From: Molossus alvarezi
Taxonomy: Eukaryota > Chordata > Mammalia > Chiroptera > Molossidae
NCBI GenBank assembly: GCA_037176705.1
Contig: CM073886.1
Span: 26,335,501 to 26,399,500, forward strand
DNA: 64,000 nucleotides
Direction of reading: 5' to 3'
Positions 21,816 through 64,000 of the stretch are shown here, piece after piece (positions within the stretch are counted from its first letter, which is position 1; every line of letters begins with the position of its first letter). The translations under genes and the position numbers were made by a program. Below the pieces are notes generated by a model. The model was given only the letters and a program-made list of their open reading frames with translations. It ran no database searches and was not told the origin of the DNA.

Positions 21816-23524
21816 CATAGACTTAAAAGTATTTATTGGCTCAAAGGGGACATGTTCTCTGTCATCTAACAAATGTATCTCTTTATATTCATATTTATTA
21901 AAACCATTTCTCTATTTATTTTCAAGTTCTCAAGAACTGCATGAGATTAACAGCTTTCACAGTTATGTATTGCAGCATTTTACTCTTATAATAATAAATA
22001 TGCTGTTATACATCATTTGACACAATTTCAGTGTATGAGGCACATAAAGCTGTTTTCACGCAGGTTACAACTAGGTGCTTACCTTTTAGTGGAAAGTAAG
22101 TACTCGTATAATAACAGTAGATCTAAGTGCTGTGCCCTGCTGGTATTACCAACACTGATTACACTCACACAATCATTGATCCACACAGGTGGAGGAATGC
22201 CAGAAATCTCTCTGACGTTGGTTTTCAGTTCTCTGGTCAAAATCAACTACTGGCTTCTGGAATGCCAAATATTGAGTTAAATTTCTGATCCAGGTGGAAT
22301 TTATCTTGGGGGTATAGTATGAGGTTTGGATCTGGCATTAATTTTTTATAGGTGGCTACCTTTTAGTCCTCAAACCTACCGTTGAACTAGCCATATTTCA
22401 TCAATGATTATACCACCTTTACCATCAATTAAATTCTCTTGTGTATTTCATCTTTTTTGACATGTCAGCCTGAGGGTCATTTTAACCGATTTCAGTGTTA
22501 ATTCCTAAATATTATCCCTTTATTGTTGTTTTTTTCAGATACTTTTGGTAACTTTATCTTATTTACCTCTTAAGACCCTTTGAGGGTAGGTACTAATATG
22601 ACCTAATCTGGCATAGTAGGATATGTTGAGTAATCGAATCAACCCCACTTTGCTGTTGAGGGCCCAGAGTCATTAACTTACCCAAGGACACTTATCTTAT
22701 GTGGAAGAGCCAGGTGTTAACTTACGGGTTCCACTCCCAACATACGCTTCTAGTCACCGTGAGATACAGTGAGCAGGATGTTAAAGGTCTTCTGGAGACA
22801 AACATGGGGTCACTAATAAAAATTGCTGACATTTATTGAGCACTTACGTGTGAAACATCTGTTGCCCGCTTCCTGCATTACTCTACTTGTCCCCACCCCT
22901 CTGTGGAGGCACTGTTACCATCCCTGCTTTGCATATGAGGACACTGTGCAAGCTACCTATTCTCTGCCTCAGAGGAACAGATTTCTTGATTACTGCACCT
23001 CTCAGTGCCTGTAGCACAGCATTCCAGTGAATGTCTACACTCTTCACAAGAAGTGATTGTTAACAGAGCAGCTGGGCTGTGGCTGGGCATTTTTAACTTT
23101 TTAAACTTTTTACAGTAACTGAGAAATTAAATGCATGTGATCACACTGTGTATGCATTTTAGTAGGATATTCTGACTAAATTCTGACTGTTTGCAGTGTG
23201 CATCTTGAAGAGAAGATGGACCTGCTGGCCATTGACTGGGCCTTGTATTCTACTGAGGCCTTGGTTCATTGCTAAGTTTTGTATGGACATTATCTCACTT
23301 AATCCTCAGGACAGCCTCCTGTACCTTATGAACTAAGACAATTCCCATTTTGCAGGTGAAGAGCCCAGGTCCCAGGAGATAAGGGGCTTGCTCATGTCTG
23401 TGGTATCTGGGAAGTGCCAGTGATTTCCAGCTGGGAATCACGCCCTCATGTATCTGACCCTTTCGACTCCCAGATGGATGTGGCCTATTGCTCTCTTGAA
23501 CAGCTTTGCCTTTTTCTTCCCCAG
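21816..23524 (+). other. NDE1 intron, mostly unique sequence
   Basis: No exon seen. Two weak antisense MIR pieces (about 22815-23000 and 23255-23425) are recognisable by TTATTGAGCACTTA- and ATTTTGCAGGTGA-type stretches. The last 20 nt are the polypyrimidine tract of the NDE1 acceptor. Confidence 0.5.
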
Positions 23525-30058
<6,534 letters not shown>

Positions 30059-31210
30059 GAAACCCGCAGAAATGAAGCCGCTGGTGTCTGTGCAGCCGGA
30101 GTTGTTACCTTTCCTCCCCACTCCTCACACTGGGTTTTTGTTTTACTAAGATAGTTTGAGAAATATGGGCAAGCAGGCACACACACTAGCCAGTGACTGA
30201 AGCCATCGCCCGTGGCCCTGGTGGTTGGCCCTATGAAATGTCTCATAATCCCAGCCTCCTCGTTGGTGTGTTGCAGACAGAGAGGGACAAACAGGCCCCC
30301 CTGGAAAGGGCTCTGAGGTGTGGGTGCTGAGGCTACCCCACCATTTTGAGCTGACCCAAGTTCTGGTTGGTCTTGAGAGGTGTTTTTAACGTACAGAGAC
30401 GCCTTACAAGGGGGATCTGAGTCCACCTCAGGCTCACGCCAGCCCGTTCAGCTGGAGCTGTCTTCCAGAACAAAGTCTCCCGACACTTTATGGCACAGCA
30501 AGGACCTGCGCCCTGGAATCACGTCTAGGAGCAGAGAGTAGACTAGGCATGTGCTTATTAAAACTGGTGTATGTACCTCCTCCCATTTAATTCTCGTTGA
30601 AGCTTTTAGAGGTGTGCTTGAGTGTCAGAGCACATATTGTGTGGACCGGTCAGTAGAAAATCTGTGTCCTCTTTAGATCTGTCCCGACCATTAGTTGCCC
30701 TAAGCCCCATCCCTGGCTTGGGGGTGACCTTTGTTTCAGGACCCTCAAGGTCACTGGGGTGGAGTGGCTTTGTAAATACAACCTTTAAGCATAGGATTTC
30801 GCTGAAGGCCATAATGAAATCAACATGACCTTCAAATAAGAGTCAACCACCAGGATTGTTGTTGGAAGCTTCCTTGTCAAAGAAGTGAACACAGTTTTGT
30901 GGACGTGGATGGTGTACATGCTCATCTCTGCTTGTCGTGAACTGCTGTTTCACACTTTCGGTCACAAGCCAAAGAAGACATGAATTCAGGAGCGTGTGTG
31001 TAGTTCAACAACCTTCCTTTTGTTACTAAGTTATTTTTCCAAAAGAACAGCAAAAATATCCTTGATTTGAAAAGAACTTTTCAAGTGCTACTGAAATTCA
31101 ACAGGATTAAACTTGACTGCCTTATTCATTATTCTAGAAACATTCTAACCTGTATCTGTAAAAGATGTACTTTTATTTTTTTAAAAGAACAATAAAATCA
31201 AGAGAAACTA
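30059..31210 (+). other. NDE1: NDE1 3' UTR, proximal isoform
   Basis: This stretch of about 1.15 kb, from the TAG to just past an AATAAA at 31191, has no coding exon or recent mobile element that I can see. The extent is inferred from the poly(A) signal. Confidence 0.7.
31191..31196 (+). promoter_or_regulatory. NDE1: Polyadenylation signal, NDE1 proximal isoform
   Basis: AATAAA, followed within about 40 nt by a GT-rich stretch (GTGTGTGGTTGTGG at about 31220) that resembles a downstream element. It is the best-formed signal after the KMLL stop codon. Confidence 0.75.
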
Positions 31211-31628
31211 ATTTTAACCAGTGTGTGGTTGTGGTCAATGCATGCCGCTTTGCTTGTGCTTCTTCTGTGTTTGCTTGTATGGTGATGAAAACTTGGTTTT
31301 CAACCAAGTAACCAAATATGAAAAAACCTGCTGTTTAAACATTTCTCTTTAAATCAGCTTCTTAAAACTACACTTGGAATACATTGGTGTATTGTTCAGG
31401 GTATATGGGCATCTGGCCATTCAGCGGAGTCTTCTTGGTTTCCGTATTTCCTCTCCTCTCAAATCTATTTGAGCCCATGGAGTCGGTGCATGGAATCATT
31501 GTGTTGAAGGAACCTTTGCAAGGAATCTGCAGCACGCAAGCTGAGGAAGGAAAGGCCCACAGCCCGGTCTTTTATGGCCCTCACACTAAGCATGGTTTTT
31601 ATGTTTTTAAAGGGTTTAAAAAAAAATC

Positions 31629-31780
31629 CCTGGCCAGTTTGGCTCAGCAGTTAGAATGTTGGCCCGCGGACCAAAGAGTCGAGGGTTTGATTCTGGTCAA
31701 GGGCACGTACCTTGGTTGTGGTTCGGTCCCGGCCCTGGTTGGGGTCGTGAGGGAAGCAACCAGTCGGCGTAGGGTTAAAA
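31629..31780 (+). mobile_element. VES-type SINE, truncated
   Basis: Plus-strand tRNA-like head and the start of the body, between the proximal NDE1 poly(A) signal and the MYH11 3' end. Confidence 0.8.
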
Positions 31781-32044
31781 ATGATAATGAATCTGTGATA
31801 AAGACCATATATAAATGAAAATATTTACTCTCTGGCCTTTCCAAAGTTTGTTAACCCCTGCTGGGCGAAGTCTTGTGTTTTAAGTTAAAAATTCAAGGAA
31901 GTCTTGTATTCACACTATATATGCACTGGTTTTGATGGATAAAGATGTTCTTCCTGGTGATGTTTCCCCCAGCTTTGGGCCACCCACCTCCTGGTTGGAG
32001 AAGCCCTTCGCACTGACTCACTTTGTACTCGGTCCTTTTTGCCG

Positions 32045-32150
32045 GGTGGGAGCTTGGGCAATTTATTTGACCTCCCTAGGCCTCCATTTCTCCATTCACG
32101 AAGTAACCCTGACTTCATAGGGCCCTCGTGAGGATTAAAGGAGAATGCTG
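32045..32150 (+). repeat. MIR fragment
   Basis: Matches the MIR core by eye: CTTGGGCAATTTATTTGACC, TCCATTTCTCCATTC and GTGAGGATTAAAGGAGA. It lies just past the MYH11 3' end. Confidence 0.65.
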
Positions 32151-32199
32151 CCCCATTCTTTCCCCTGTGGAAAACACCAGAAGAGCCAACTACGTTCTA

Positions 32200-32778
32200 G
32201 TGATTTATAACCTTTTATTTATTAGTGAGGGTGTTCTTAAATACAGTCGGGGTGTATACAAAACAGTGTAACATTCCTGCTCTTGTCCGGTCGAGCAGTG
32301 TCTCCTTTTTCATTCGGGTGACTGCAGAAGGCACTTGGTCTCGGTGATCTGTGTGTGTCTGAGGTGTGGTGACCAGGACGGGGAAAGATTCTCAAACCAG
32401 GTCCTACTCACAATGTTGGAAGGGTACACATGTTAGAGAATGGCTTGGGAGTGGGGGCGCAGTGGCACCCACTTTGGTGACTTTCTCCCCATTTCATGTA
32501 AACTAAGTTGCCGGTGATCAAGTTACCGTGGATATATTTTTCTAAAAACTCAAAACCTCTGCATAATTCCTTGATAGAGGGGGAGTGGGTGTGTCTGTGT
32601 CTCCCGTTGGTTTTTCTCATTTGGTACACGATTCAAAACTTAAATGGATGCCCTGAGCACAGGGTGGTGTTTATGTTCACTGTGAGAGGTGTCTGTGATT
32701 TTGGAGTTTGGAAATGGATTTAGACAGTGCTAAGCAGAGTCCACTGGGTGGTGTTTAGTTTTGTTTTCAGCAAGTTGT
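32200..32778 (-). other. MYH11: MYH11 3' UTR
   Basis: About 580 nt follow the SM1 stop codon. The 3' end is placed just past overlapping minus-strand AATAAA signals at 32214-32223. It does not overlap the proximal NDE1 3' UTR; about 1 kb lies between the two ends. Confidence 0.75.
32214..32223 (-). promoter_or_regulatory. MYH11: MYH11 polyadenylation signals
   Basis: Two overlapping AATAAA hexamers on the minus strand (32218-32223 and 32214-32219) lie about 560 nt after the SM1 stop codon. Confidence 0.75.
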
Positions 32779-63372
<30,594 letters not shown>

Positions 63373-64000
63373 CTGCAAAGGCAGGGAGGGCAACGGACCC
63401 CCGGGGCTGGGACTCGGGGCGCAGCAAGCCCCAAATCTCAGGCCTGGGTGACCCACCTCACCAGGATCACTAGGGTTAACCAGGTGAGGTCTCAGCTGAG
63501 CGTTCAGGCGACATCTCTTGTACTTGGTGGCACTAGTATCACCTAGCTAGAAACTGGGGCTTCTTCCTTGTCACCTCCCTCTTCACTCCCTGTCCATCAC
63601 CAGTTCTGTAGCTCCTACCTCCCAAATATCTCCCAGCTCACCCACTCCTCTCCACTGGCCGCCGTCACTGCCATCCACTCGCCACCATCTCCTGCCCAGA
63701 CAACCTCCACAGCCTCCTGCCTGGTCTTCTCCCTCCCCATCCTGCCTCTCCCCTCACCTCCCCACTCGGTTTCTAAAATGCACACCTGATCATGACATGC
63801 CCTACTCTTAAAGCCGAAGGCAGAACTCTGGTGCACCCACAAGGAACGCCACGATCCAGCCCTGCTCCCCATCCGGCCCATCCTCACAGTCCCTGCCTCG
63901 CACCATCGCACAGCGACATGAGCCACCTACCCACCATCTTCTTGCCAAGACCCTTCATGAATTTCCTGTATGCTTTCGTTTTACTGGTCCCTCTGCCTAG
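63373..64000 (-). other. MYH11 intron 16-17 with L2-like sequence
   Basis: No further MYH11 exon before the window ends. From about 63560 the plus strand resembles an L2 3' region (TTCTAAAATGCACACCTGATCATGACA-like text). Confidence 0.45.

Noticed and set aside
1..23524. Upstream NDE1 coding exons
   Set aside because: I looked for the N-terminal coiled-coil residues in this stretch and found none; they must lie left of the window.
63447..64000. Next MYH11 motor exon (GKLMTTL / IIPNHEKR region)
   Set aside because: Not found on the minus strand before the window ends; it should lie to the right.

Overview
The window is mammalian nuclear DNA from a bat, most likely a yangochiropteran and probably a vesper bat. 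About 25 copies of a tRNA-derived SINE of the VES type, half-L1 (HAL1) retroposons and mammalian L1, L2, MIR, MER20 and MLT1 remnants support this. The gene order corresponds to the NDE1-MYH11 locus (human 16p13.11).

Layout. 1-23524 is an NDE1 intron filled with nested LINEs, two near-complete HAL1 elements and SINEs. 23525-30058 holds the last five plus-strand coding exons of NDE1, a dynein/LIS1 adaptor, with its 3' UTR ending near 31191. About 1 kb further on, the minus-strand gene MYH11 (smooth-muscle myosin heavy chain) starts from its 3' end. Its last 26 exons run from 32779 (SM1 stop codon) to 63372, including the 39-nt alternative SM2 exon. The 25 SM1 exons join into one open frame of 3861 nt: 1286 residues plus a stop, from the SH2/SH1 helix of the motor through converter, IQ motifs and rod to the tailpiece. 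Upstream MYH11 exons lie beyond the right edge.

The most interesting structure is at 45466-45526. A plus-strand splice acceptor and short open exon lie antisense inside MYH11 coding exon 31. Joined to the NDE1 exon ending at 29157, they give the alternative NDE1 C-terminus [19 protein letters not shown]. This stretch therefore codes on both strands. NDE1 has two ends: a local one (29965-30058, ending in KMLL) and a distal one whose pre-mRNA runs antisense through the 3' third of MYH11.

Other points: HAL1 elements with target-site duplications and one intact ORF1; a possible tRNA-only mini-SINE subfamily; a 22-bp minisatellite with a 10-unit higher-order period that grew inside an L1 3' UTR; and a 105-bp mariner-type MITE. 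MYH11 exon numbers are back-counted assuming 42 exons, and residue numbers assume a 1972-residue SM1 protein. Comparisons with human proteins and repeat-family names are from memory, not from searches.
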